Positions 16,042-21,740 of a DNA stretch of 21,740 nucleotides are shown here, in pieces. The translations under genes were made by a program, and so were the position numbers. Each line of letters starts with the position of its first letter. The stretch's first letter is position 1. Location of the stretch: contig JAGWBY010000026.1 in the NCBI GenBank assembly GCA_021295675.1, positions 16,030 through 37,769 on the forward strand, read 5' to 3'. The notes beneath the pieces were generated by a model. It did no database searches and was not told the DNA's origin. It saw nothing but the letters and a program-made list of their open reading frames with translations. Source of the stretch: Candidatus Latescibacterota bacterium. GTDB taxonomy: Bacteria; Latescibacterota; UBA2968; UBA8231.

Positions 16042-17343
16042 TCAGTCCTTTCCTTGCTTTTTCGCGTCCCTAATCATTGACAGCAAGAATTTTCCGACAC
16101 TCTCAGCCTGGTCGAATTGCTCAATAGGGACCGAAAGGTCAGCCACCTCTATGGTCGGGCCGTCCTGAGCGCGATGATACCACTTACGTTTTTCACTCCC
16201 TAGAACACTGATGTCGCTATGCGTCATCCTAAACCAGCTCCCATCAAATTGAAACTGATACTTCCCAACGTCGCTGGGGACTTCCTTAGTATGAACTATA
16301 TTGGACGTCTTTCTTATTCTACTAATACGGGCCTTCATTAAATGATTATTGGATAAGTCTTGGACTAAGGCTTGAAAATCACGAACATCAGTTATAGTGA
16401 CTTGGGCTGCCTGATAAACAATGCCATGGGATTGAGGGACAAGGGAACACCAGCGAACAGACTCATTTGCCATATTATCGGCACGTTGAACTATTTGGCG
16501 AGCTATTTCAAGATTCATACTTACTAGTTCACCGAACCAAGTAGCAATGAGTTTCACCCCAATATGGTACTCCTGAGCTATTTGTAGCTCCATGATATGA
16601 GCGACCGCATCGCCGGGAAAGTCCTCTACAAACTTGTTGTACTCATGGATAAGGGGCAAAATGCGGGGTTCAAAATCCTGGGACAATTCCAAGACGGCAT
16701 TCGGAATCTCTTCCTTCTTTTTATCGAACAAGAGTTGCTTCCCTTCCCAGTAGGCCTCCATCCCATCTTTATACAGCATGAACCTGTAAGACATGGCCTT
16801 CTTAGCCGTATCGGTCCCTGGAAACTCCGTTACGACCTTATCGTACCACTCACGGGCCATAGTAAACTGATTGATATGGGAAGTGTATATGCTCCACTGT
16901 TTCGGCGGATCCCACCAAAACTGGGCGTTAAGAAGGTAGGATTGAGCCAACGCATCACGCATCACTTCCTCCCTATCGCGTATCTCTTCCTTCGCGCTCT
17001 CAAGGATCAAGGCATTGTAATCTTCCAAAAGGTATTTAATCCCTGCTGATACAGTCCGGCCTTTTTCTGTATTGGGAAACTCATCAATAAGGAGCCCCCA
17101 CGTTTCAGTAGCTAGCCCTATCTCCTTATTGTTGAAGGCTATAAGCCCAAGCTGATACAAGGCGTCTGCCTTATCTTCTTCGTGGGTCTCGTCGTTGTAT
17201 AGCAGGTCGATAAAGGCCCGCTTTGCATCCACCTCAAGGCCGTGCATCTTGAGCATAAGACCGCGACTAACCGATGGCTCGGAATAACTGGGAATCGACC
17301 AAGCGAGGATCAGCATGGCCGCTGGGGTAAGTAGGTATTTCAC
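16042..17343 (-). CDS. Secreted tetratricopeptide-repeat protein
   Basis: A 433-aa protein starting at GTG 17343, with AGGAG 7 nt upstream. The upstream in-frame ATG at 17469 would run through the end of the HEPN-like gene and spoil the signal peptide. Residues 1-21 (KYLLTPAAMLILAWSIPSYS) form a Sec signal. A TPR-like unit at about 57-95 reads ALYQLGLIAFNNKEIGLATETW...FPNTEKG, and a second helical-pair pattern contains AREWYDKVVTEFPGTDTAKKA, as in BamD/YbgF-type periplasmic TPR proteins. The C-terminal ~100 residues (KYQFQFDGSWFRMTHSDISVL onward) match no family I recognise. Codons are visibly A/T-richer than in the flanking cassette genes, suggesting a different origin. Function unknown; periplasmic protein-protein scaffolding is inferred from the repeats. 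Confidence 0.75.
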   Translation of the reverse strand: MKYLLTPAAMLILAWSIPSYSEPSVSRGLMLKMHGLEVDAKRAFIDLLYNDETHEEDKADALYQLGLIAFNNKEIGLATETWGLLIDEFPNTEKGRTVSAGIKYLLEDYNALILESAKEEIRDREEVMRDALAQSYLLNAQFWWDPPKQWSIYTSHINQFTMAREWYDKVVTEFPGTDTAKKAMSYRFMLYKDGMEAYWEGKQLLFDKKKEEIPNAVLELSQDFEPRILPLIHEYNKFVEDFPGDAVAHIMELQIAQEYHIGVKLIATWFGELVSMNLEIARQIVQRADNMANESVRWCSLVPQSHGIVYQAAQVTITDVRDFQALVQDLSNNHLMKARISRIRKTSNIVHTKEVPSDVGKYQFQFDGSWFRMTHSDISVLGSEKRKWYHRAQDGPTIEVADLSVPIEQFDQAESVGKFLLSMIRDAKKQGKD

Positions 17344-17371
17344 AATACGACTCCTATATTCACGAGGCTGA

Positions 17372-17845
17372 TCAGTCCTTCCTGAGTTCAAGCAAAACAT
17401 AGACTGCGAAGGCTCGCCGATACTTGACGGGCACCTTCTGAAAGCGACTGAGGATATCCTCCGCTTCATCTATATCTTCGAGAACTTCGGATTTATAAGA
17501 AACCTCATCCGGGTCGTAATCCGCACGATGGCGTTTATCCTGCATTTCGACGAACATACCCGCGAAGTCTTGAATAGCTACCGGAAAATCGTTGACCATT
17601 TTACGGTTTTGGCATCGCCTCTTAGCCGATCCATGCTGCAACGCCCGATATGCCTGACGCCACGCAGACTTGCTCCGGTCGGCTCCTCGGCCCCCGACAA
17701 CCATGTCCGCACAAGTTCGTGCCAAGCAATGAAACAGCGCGTAGTAGATTGCGCTAGTGGCCCGACGAAGGCTTGCTTGCCTCGGCTTGCCGCTTTTGGC
17801 TCGCGTCAAATCCCTAGCTGTCTCAATAAGATCGGAGGGCCTCAA
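17372..17845 (-). CDS. HEPN-like protein of a probable toxin-antitoxin-type pair
   Basis: A 157-aa, mostly helical protein. RRATSAIYYALFHCLART (27-44) resembles the first HEPN helix pair with its YYALFH signature. AWRQAYRALQHGSAKRRC (61-78) and KRHRADYDPDE (104-114) match the R-x-ADYDP element common in HEPN proteins, followed by an acidic helix (EVLEDIDEAEDIL). Known HEPN proteins are often RNases or toxin subunits, usually using an R-x4-6-H motif. That motif is not evident here, so nuclease activity is uncertain. The start is a TTG at 17845, overlapping the preceding gene's 3' end by 23 nt, with no good Shine-Dalgarno, so coupling is likely; the exact start is not firm. I recall similar ~100 aa + ~155 aa gene pairs in other bacteria, but no characterised function. 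Confidence 0.65.
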   Translation of the reverse strand: MRPSDLIETARDLTRAKSGKPRQASLRRATSAIYYALFHCLARTCADMVVGGRGADRSKSAWRQAYRALQHGSAKRRCQNRKMVNDFPVAIQDFAGMFVEMQDKRHRADYDPDEVSYKSEVLEDIDEAEDILSRFQKVPVKYRRAFAVYVLLELRKD

Positions 17846-18122
17846 GGTCTCGGTCCCGTAGTTCGGATTTGGCGATAAACGAGATAATAGGGAACGCTTC
17901 CGTGCCCACCTCTGCTAGTTTGGGGCGCAGGTGACGTATCAGGCCAGAGGTTCTCTGAGCACCGAGGCGGTCCTCGTTGAAGATAGCTTTGATAACAAGA
18001 ATCTCGTCGCCGTATTGATCGAAATCTGGTCTTACCGCAATCAGTTCAAACACGTCACCGCATCGTTCTATCAAGGTCTCTTCGATAACGTCTTTGACTT
18101 TTGGCAAGTCATGTTCCGTCAT
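17823..18122 (-). CDS. Uncharacterised 99-aa partner of the HEPN-like protein
   Basis: A soluble protein without signal peptide, starting at ATG 18122 with AAAGGAG 7 nt upstream. Residues about 30-50 (RPDFDQYGDEILVIKAIF) look like a beta hairpin, and a conserved-looking stretch follows: SGLIRHLRPKLAEVG, then AFPIISFIAKSEL. It does not show the GSx10DxD motif of minimal nucleotidyltransferases, the usual partner of HEPN proteins, so this is not a standard HEPN/MNT pair. The 23-nt overlap with the HEPN-like gene indicates co-translation. If the pair is a toxin-antitoxin module, this first, small gene would be the antitoxin; that is inference from gene order and size. Confidence 0.65.
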   Translation of the reverse strand: MTEHDLPKVKDVIEETLIERCGDVFELIAVRPDFDQYGDEILVIKAIFNEDRLGAQRTSGLIRHLRPKLAEVGTEAFPIISFIAKSELRDRDLEALRSY

Positions 18123-18207
18123 TGTCTGCTCCTTTCACTTATCCACATAACTTCTTGATCCCTCAGACTAAAATAAGGCTTGGCGGCATGGCTCCGTTCA
18201 ATTTTTC

Positions 18208-19245
18208 TTACCCGTTCCCTCCCCACGCGAGGGATTCGGCTTCGGCTGCCGACAAGGTGAGGTCGGCTTCTGCGGCGGCTGGTTCTTTCCACTCGGCGAG
18301 CAGATCGGCCAATTCGGCGAGAGAAGCGGTTGTCAGCAGGAGGCGGCGCAGCTCGGAGGCGCGGGGCAGGCTTTTGAAGTAGAGAGCGAGATGCTTGCGC
18401 GTCTCGCGGACGCCGGCGCGTTCGCCTTTGTACGCGGCCATCAGGCGTAGCTGCTCCAGCGCTAAGTCGATGCGCTCTGAGAGGGTTGCGCCGCTGCGGC
18501 CGGAAAAGAGCCAGGGATTGGCGAGGGCCGCCCGCCCGACCATGACTGCGGAGCAGCCTGTTTCTTGCTGCATGAGGCGGGCGTCGTCGAGGGTGAGTAC
18601 GTCGCCGTTGCCGATGATGGGCAGCGAGGAGGCTTCGACGGCTCGGCCGATCCAGTGCCAGTTGGCGCGGCCCTTGTACTTTTGCACGACGGTGCGGGCG
18701 TGGATGGCCACTGCTTGGGCACCGGCGTCCTCGCAGCGGCGCACCACTTCGAGGATATTGATCTCCTCTTCGTCCCAGCCTAGGCGCGTCTTGACGATGA
18801 CCGGAACCGAGACGGCCTTGACCGTGCGCTCGACGGCTTGATAGAGCCGATCGAGATCGCGCAAGTAAGCCGCGCCACAGCCTTTGGCGACGATCTTGGG
18901 TACGGAACAGCCAAAGTTGATGTCCACCACCTGCGCGCCGCGCCGCTCGAATTCTCGCGCCCCATTGGCGATCAGATCGATGTCGTTGCCGTAGATTTGC
19001 GCGGCCAGCAGCGAGATGCCAGTGTCGGCGTAGATGGGCGCGTCGGAAAAGTCGAGCATCTGCATGCTCTTGCGCGAGTGGATGCCGATGGTGCGGCAGT
19101 TGATGAATTCAACTCCGACCAACTGTGCCCCGAGGCGTGCGCAGATAAGGCGGAAGACCCAGTTGCTCACCCCGGCCATTGGGGCTAGGGTGAGGATGGG
19201 CATATTCGCCTTGAAGGGATTGAGCTGGTGTGGGCCGAGTTGCAC
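18208..19245 (-). CDS. dusB: tRNA-dihydrouridine synthase, DusB type
   Basis: A 345-aa FMN-dependent enzyme that reduces specific uridines in the tRNA D-loop to dihydrouridine in the cytoplasm. The N-terminal strand LTLAPMAGVSNWVFR (18-32) is the Dus FMN-barrel signature. NFGCSVPKIVAKGCGAAYL contains the expected catalytic cysteine, C113. TRLGWD, IHARTVVQKYKGRANW and GNGDVLTLDDARLM then TGCSAVMVGRAALANPWLF complete the TIM barrel, and a C-terminal helical domain follows. The length is usual for DusB. The start is GTG 19245, 4 nt after the stop of the small TPR gene, so the two are co-transcribed. An alternative start at the internal ATG at codon 15 (MPILTLAPMAG) is possible, because the first 14 residues are not conserved in the family. 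Confidence 0.93.
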   Translation of the reverse strand: MQLGPHQLNPFKANMPILTLAPMAGVSNWVFRLICARLGAQLVGVEFINCRTIGIHSRKSMQMLDFSDAPIYADTGISLLAAQIYGNDIDLIANGAREFERRGAQVVDINFGCSVPKIVAKGCGAAYLRDLDRLYQAVERTVKAVSVPVIVKTRLGWDEEEINILEVVRRCEDAGAQAVAIHARTVVQKYKGRANWHWIGRAVEASSLPIIGNGDVLTLDDARLMQQETGCSAVMVGRAALANPWLFSGRSGATLSERIDLALEQLRLMAAYKGERAGVRETRKHLALYFKSLPRASELRRLLLTTASLAELADLLAEWKEPAAAEADLTLSAAEAESLAWGGNG

Positions 19246-19249
19246 GAGC

Positions 19250-19615
19250 TTACAGTGGGTTCTCCATTTGCAGCTTGGCGGCGATGGCCTTTTCTCTTTC
19301 GGCCTCGGCGATCATGCCTTTGCGCTGGTAGAACATGGAGAGGCTGGTGTGGACGAGGAAGTCGTCGGGGTCGTGCTCGGCAGCCTTTTGCGCCGCGCTG
19401 AGTGCTTGGTCGAGGTCGCCCAACTTCTCGTGGCAATGCGCCATAGCTTGGTAGGCATCGGCAAATTGCGGATCGAGGGCGATGGCTTGGGCCAAGTCGT
19501 CCAAGGCTCCGGCAAAGTTTTGCTGGACGAATTTGTTCATGCCACTCTTATAGAGGGTCATTTTGTCGGTCATGGCGTAGGCCTGCTTGGGGTGAATTGT
19601 TGATATTTTGTCCAT
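19250..19615 (-). CDS. Small tetratricopeptide-repeat protein upstream of dusB
   Basis: A 121-aa protein of about three TPR units: LYKSGMNKFVQQNFAGALDD (21-40), then AYQAMAHCHEKLGDLDQALS, then VHTSLSMFYQRKGMIAEAE. Each has the small-residue and aromatic spacing of TPR helices (A-x-x-x-x-G/A...A). No signal peptide, so it is probably cytoplasmic. The ATG at 19615 has no clear Shine-Dalgarno; an internal ATG at 19573 (codon 15, MTDKMTLYKSG) fits the start of the repeat region and may be the true start. It shares an operon with dusB and is divergent from the CBM9-like gene. Its role is unknown; TPR proteins act as protein-binding scaffolds. Confidence 0.8.
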   Translation of the reverse strand: MDKISTIHPKQAYAMTDKMTLYKSGMNKFVQQNFAGALDDLAQAIALDPQFADAYQAMAHCHEKLGDLDQALSAAQKAAEHDPDDFLVHTSLSMFYQRKGMIAEAEREKAIAAKLQMENPL

Positions 19616-19676
19616 CCTAAAAGTAGCGCAAAGTGATATATTGATGCAATGGCGTCAGGCTTGAGGAACAAGCGAA

Positions 19677-19692
19677 CAAAGGAGGAGCCATG
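19677..19692 (+). promoter_or_regulatory. Ribosome-binding site of the CBM9-like gene
   Basis: AAAGGAGGAGCCATG: a strong Shine-Dalgarno 4-5 nt before the ATG at 19690, which fixes this start. The 74-nt divergent gap to the small TPR gene must hold both promoters, but no convincing -35/-10 pair could be picked for either direction. Confidence 0.75.
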
Positions 19693-20784
19693 TTGCACTG
19701 GGCTATGTTCGGCGCGGCCTTGCTAGCCTCTGTCGCCGAGGGGCAACCGCGCTTTGACATCGACTACGTAGAGAGCATTGAGCCGCGGACCTATGTGGCG
19801 CATCGCACGGCTGGGGCTATCGACATTGACGGCAATCTCGACGAGCCGTCTTGGCAGCGGGCGGATTGGACCGAGCCTTTCGTCGATATCGAAGGCGAGC
19901 GCAAGCCCGTGCCGCGCTTGCAGACGCGGGCTAAGATGCTGTGGGACGACGAGTATCTATACATCGCCGCTGATTTGGAGGAGCCGCACGTGTGGGCCAC
20001 CATTGGGCTGCGCGACGCGACGATCTACCAAGAAAACGATTTTGAGGTTTTTATCGACCCGGACGGCGATACGCATCAGTACTACGAGTTTGAGATCAAT
20101 GCCCTCGGCACGGAGTGGGATTTGTTGATGATCAAGCCCTACCGCGACGGCGGTCCCTACATCAGTGCTTGGGACATCGCCGGGCTGCAAACGGCTGTGC
20201 GGGTGTGGGGCAGCATCAATGATCCCAGCGACGAGGATCAGGGCTGGTCGGTGGAGATGGCTTTCCCGTGGGACGTGCTGGCCGAGGCCACGCACAAGAA
20301 GGTGCCGCCGATGGATGGCGATCAATGGCGGATCAACTTTTCGCGCGTGCAATGGGCCTTGGTCACCGACGTGGGCAAGTACATCAAAGTAGAGGACCAC
20401 AGCCCGGACAACTGGGTCTGGTCGCCGCAAGGGTTGGTTAATATGCACTACCCAGAAAAGTGGGGGTTCGTGCAGTTTGCCACTGAGGTGGTAGGGCGGC
20501 AAGAGGTGTCCTTTCGCCCGGCCGCCGCCGAGGGGGCCAAGCGCGTTTTGCGCGGGATTTACTACCGCCAGCAGAGGTTTCGTCGCGAGCGCGGCTACTA
20601 TGCGTCTAGCTTGGACTCGCTTGGCATGGAAGCGCGGGTTTTGCAGCACTTCCGCTGGCCGCCGGTCATCCAAGTGACTGACCACCAGTTTGAGGCGCAG
20701 CTAGAGGAAACCGTTGATTTGGACGAGGATGGCCAGATCAACCGCTGGCTCATCCGCGCAGACTCGCGCACTTGGCGCGATTAG
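19690..20784 (+). CDS. Secreted carbohydrate-binding family 9 (CBM9)-like protein
   Basis: A 364-aa exported protein. Signal peptide at about 1-18 (MLHWAMFGAALLASVAEG). The CBM9/DOMON-like beta sandwich covers roughly residues 33-275: AIDIDGNLDEPSWQRADW, then AKMLWDDEYLYIAADLEEP, ENDFEVFIDPDGDTHQYYEFEINALGTEWDLL, and WSVEMAFPWDVL near its end, with INFSRVQWALV and a W/P-rich strand (NWVWSPQGLVNMHYPEKWGFV). This order is typical of CBM9-like proteins, which bind sugars or sit beside heme-binding DOMON domains. The last ~90 residues form a separate region ending in LDEDGQINRW, a possible EF-hand-like calcium loop. No catalytic motif is recognised, so binding or scaffolding on extracellular polysaccharide is inferred. 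It is followed by sodN, which has its own promoter. Confidence 0.85.
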   Translation: MLHWAMFGAALLASVAEGQPRFDIDYVESIEPRTYVAHRTAGAIDIDGNLDEPSWQRADWTEPFVDIEGERKPVPRLQTRAKMLWDDEYLYIAADLEEPHVWATIGLRDATIYQENDFEVFIDPDGDTHQYYEFEINALGTEWDLLMIKPYRDGGPYISAWDIAGLQTAVRVWGSINDPSDEDQGWSVEMAFPWDVLAEATHKKVPPMDGDQWRINFSRVQWALVTDVGKYIKVEDHSPDNWVWSPQGLVNMHYPEKWGFVQFATEVVGRQEVSFRPAAAEGAKRVLRGIYYRQQRFRRERGYYASSLDSLGMEARVLQHFRWPPVIQVTDHQFEAQLEETVDLDEDGQINRWLIRADSRTWRD

Positions 20785-20789
20785 GGCCG

Positions 20790-20818
20790 TTGCCCCGACT
20801 GCAAAATCGCCCTATAAT
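20790..20818 (+). promoter_or_regulatory. Sigma-70-type promoter of sodN
   Basis: TTGCCC (20790-20795) and a perfect TATAAT (20813-20818), separated by 17 nt, lie in the gap between the CBM9-like gene and sodN. The start of transcription would fall near 20825, giving a leader of about 33 nt. No operator-like palindrome (for example for a nickel or iron regulator) is obvious in the short gap. Confidence 0.6.
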
Positions 20819-20857
20819 GCCTTGCCCGTATCCACAAACCATTTTAAGGAGGCCCTT

Positions 20858-21316
20858 GTGAAGAACGTAAAATTGATGATCCTGCTCGCCTGTTGTCTTC
20901 TGGTCCCAGCCGCGCCGCTGTGGGCGCACTGCGAAATCCCCTGCGGCATTTATGGGGATGAAGCGCGTTTTGCCGCGATTGCGGAAGATCTTACTACCAT
21001 TGAGAAGGCCATGACCCAGATCGCGGCGCTAGCGGGTCAAAGCGACGCTCAAAGCGCGAATCAGCTAGCGCGATGGGTGGCGAACAAAGAAGAGCACGCC
21101 AACAGAATCCAACACGTCGTTACTCAGTATTTTATGACGCAGCGGCTCAAGGAGGTGGAAGAAGGAGACGAGGGAAGGGCCGCATATACCGAGAAGTTGG
21201 TACTTTTGCACAAGATGCTCCGGGGGGCCATGAAGTGCAAGCAGACGGTGGATGTGGAGCAGGTGGAGAAGATGCGGGCCTTGCTGCACGAGTTTAAGAA
21301 GGCCTATCAAAGCTGA
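20858..21316 (+). CDS. sodN: Nickel superoxide dismutase, exported
   Basis: A 152-aa protein that disproportionates superoxide to oxygen and peroxide at a nickel centre. The Ni hook is visible as HCEIPCGIYGD: after cleavage of the Sec-type signal peptide (about 1-23, ending PLWA) the mature protein would start at His24, giving the His1, Cys2, Cys6 and Tyr9 equivalents (H24, C25, C29, Y32) with a free N-terminal amine. The remaining ~115 residues are a helical bundle as in the Ni-SOD family. The start is GTG 20858, preceded by TAAGGAGG at 5-nt spacing. In Streptomyces a dedicated protease gene, sodX, lies nearby and trims a propeptide; none is seen here, and the Sec signal peptide plausibly takes over that role. 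It is flanked by its own promoter and a strong terminator, so probably monocistronic. Confidence 0.88.
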   Translation: MKNVKLMILLACCLLVPAAPLWAHCEIPCGIYGDEARFAAIAEDLTTIEKAMTQIAALAGQSDAQSANQLARWVANKEEHANRIQHVVTQYFMTQRLKEVEEGDEGRAAYTEKLVLLHKMLRGAMKCKQTVDVEQVEKMRALLHEFKKAYQS

Positions 21317-21341
21317 CGTATTTCCAGGCCGCGCTTAGTGG

Positions 21342-21380
21342 AAGCCCCGTCTCCCTGTGTGGAGATGGGGCTTTTTTGTT
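21342..21380 (+). terminator. Rho-independent terminator of sodN
   Basis: A 13-bp stem (AAGCCCCGTCTCC at 21342-21354 with GGAGATGGGGCTT at 21361-21373, one G-U pair, loop CTGTGT) runs into a T-rich tail (TTTTTT ending near 21377). It lies 26 nt after the sodN stop and just before the stop of the convergent gene. The T-run is on the plus side only, so it mainly serves sodN. Confidence 0.9.
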
Positions 21381-21740
21381 TCAGCGGAGGAGGATGAGCT
21401 TGGCGTAGCGCGGGGGACTATGCTCGATGCGGAAGCGGACGAAGTACGGACCGGTGGCTGCCGAATGGCCGCGTTCGTCTTGGCCATCCCACCGTATCTG
21501 ATGTATGCCAGCGTGGAGCGGTGCATCCACGAGCATGCGCACCAGTTGACCTTGGATGTTGTAGATAGCTACGTGAACGGCGGCGGTTTGGTTGAGGTGG
21601 AAGCGGAGGTGGGTGGTTGTGTTGAAGGGATTGGGCCACACTTGCAACGATGTTGCAGACGCCATTTTAGCTATTGCGGACACTGAGTCGGGTGGCGTGT
21701 CTGTGGCGCGTCCGGGAGAAAAGGGGGCTTGGGTCGGCGA
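21381..21740 (-). CDS. C-terminal part of a secreted protein with FlgD/T9SS-type sorting module (truncated at window edge)
   Basis: The reading frame stays open to the right edge, so only the last 119 residues are visible; an internal GTG at 21683 is probably not the start. The visible part begins with a proline/threonine-rich linker (SPGRATDTPPDS), then the canonical terminal beta-sandwich: LQVWPNPFNTTTHLRFHL, VAIYNIQGQLVRMLVDA, GIHQIRWDGQDERG, GPYFVRF, ending AKLILLR. This pattern (NPFN, YN..GQ.V..L, WDG.D..G, LLR end) marks C-terminal domains of proteins exported and anchored by type-IX-like or related systems in FCB bacteria. It differs from the AY-ending tails of the cassette proteins. 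The function of the missing N-terminal part cannot be judged. Confidence 0.85.
   Translation of the reverse strand, partial: SPTQAPFSPGRATDTPPDSVSAIAKMASATSLQVWPNPFNTTTHLRFHLNQTAAVHVAIYNIQGQLVRMLVDAPLHAGIHQIRWDGQDERGHSAATGPYFVRFRIEHSPPRYAKLILLR

Noticed and set aside
17344..17469. Upstream ATG for the secreted TPR protein
   Set aside because: The extra 42 residues come from the HEPN-like gene's end in another frame, and they would bury a clear signal peptide that starts at GTG 17343 with a good Shine-Dalgarno.
1..21740. CRISPR array, tRNA/rRNA genes, insertion sequences
   Set aside because: No regularly spaced repeats, cloverleaf-like sequence, rRNA signature or transposase frame was recognised. 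The tandem similarity at 1.3-14.5 kb is at protein level and codes for full-length paralogs.

Overview
The window reads as a bacterial chromosome segment of about 60% G+C with one A+T-richer stretch (about 16.0-18.2 kb). The likely source is a member of the FCB group or a neighbour, such as a Latescibacterota- or Poribacteria-like marine lineage. That inference rests on several secreted proteins ending in FlgD/gliding-type Ig modules (TPNGDGIND type, and one NPFN...WDG...LLR type), a CBM9-like secreted protein and a rhamnonate-dehydratase-like enolase. No 16S rRNA or other taxonomic marker is present, so the assignment is tentative.

Minus-strand block, about 0.14-15.8 kb, in transcription order: a frameshifted L-rhamnonate-dehydratase-like gene (15817-14619); three tandem copies of a two-gene cassette 'B then A' (B-I/A-I 14546-10187, B-II/A-II 10091-5739, B-III/A-III 5668-1273); then an amidohydrolase-superfamily gene (1268-138) starting 4 nt after the last A stop. 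The six cassette proteins all have signal peptides. B proteins are 669-677 aa and A proteins 778-783 aa. A and B share a layout: discoidin-like N-terminal part, beta-rich middle, and a terminal TPNGDG/WDG module ending in the residues AY. B and A within a pair are separated by only 1-10 nt, while 70-95 nt separate the pairs. This repeated, coupled pair of large secreted proteins is the most unusual object here, and its function is unknown.

A+T-richer stretch: a 31-codon remnant of an antitoxin-like gene (plus strand, 15913), a secreted TPR protein (17343-16042), and a two-gene module of a ~99-aa unknown protein plus a HEPN-like protein, which resembles a toxin-antitoxin pair.

Right end: dusB (tRNA-dihydrouridine synthase) sits 4 nt downstream of a small TPR gene (minus strand). 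Divergent from them are a secreted CBM9-like gene and a Sec-exported nickel superoxide dismutase, sodN, with its own promoter, a strong ribosome-binding site and a strong rho-independent terminator. A convergent gene runs off the right edge; only its C-terminal NPFN/WDG/LLR sorting-type module is visible.

No tRNA, rRNA, CRISPR array, transposase or integrase was recognised. No gene-free stretch exceeds 300 bases.
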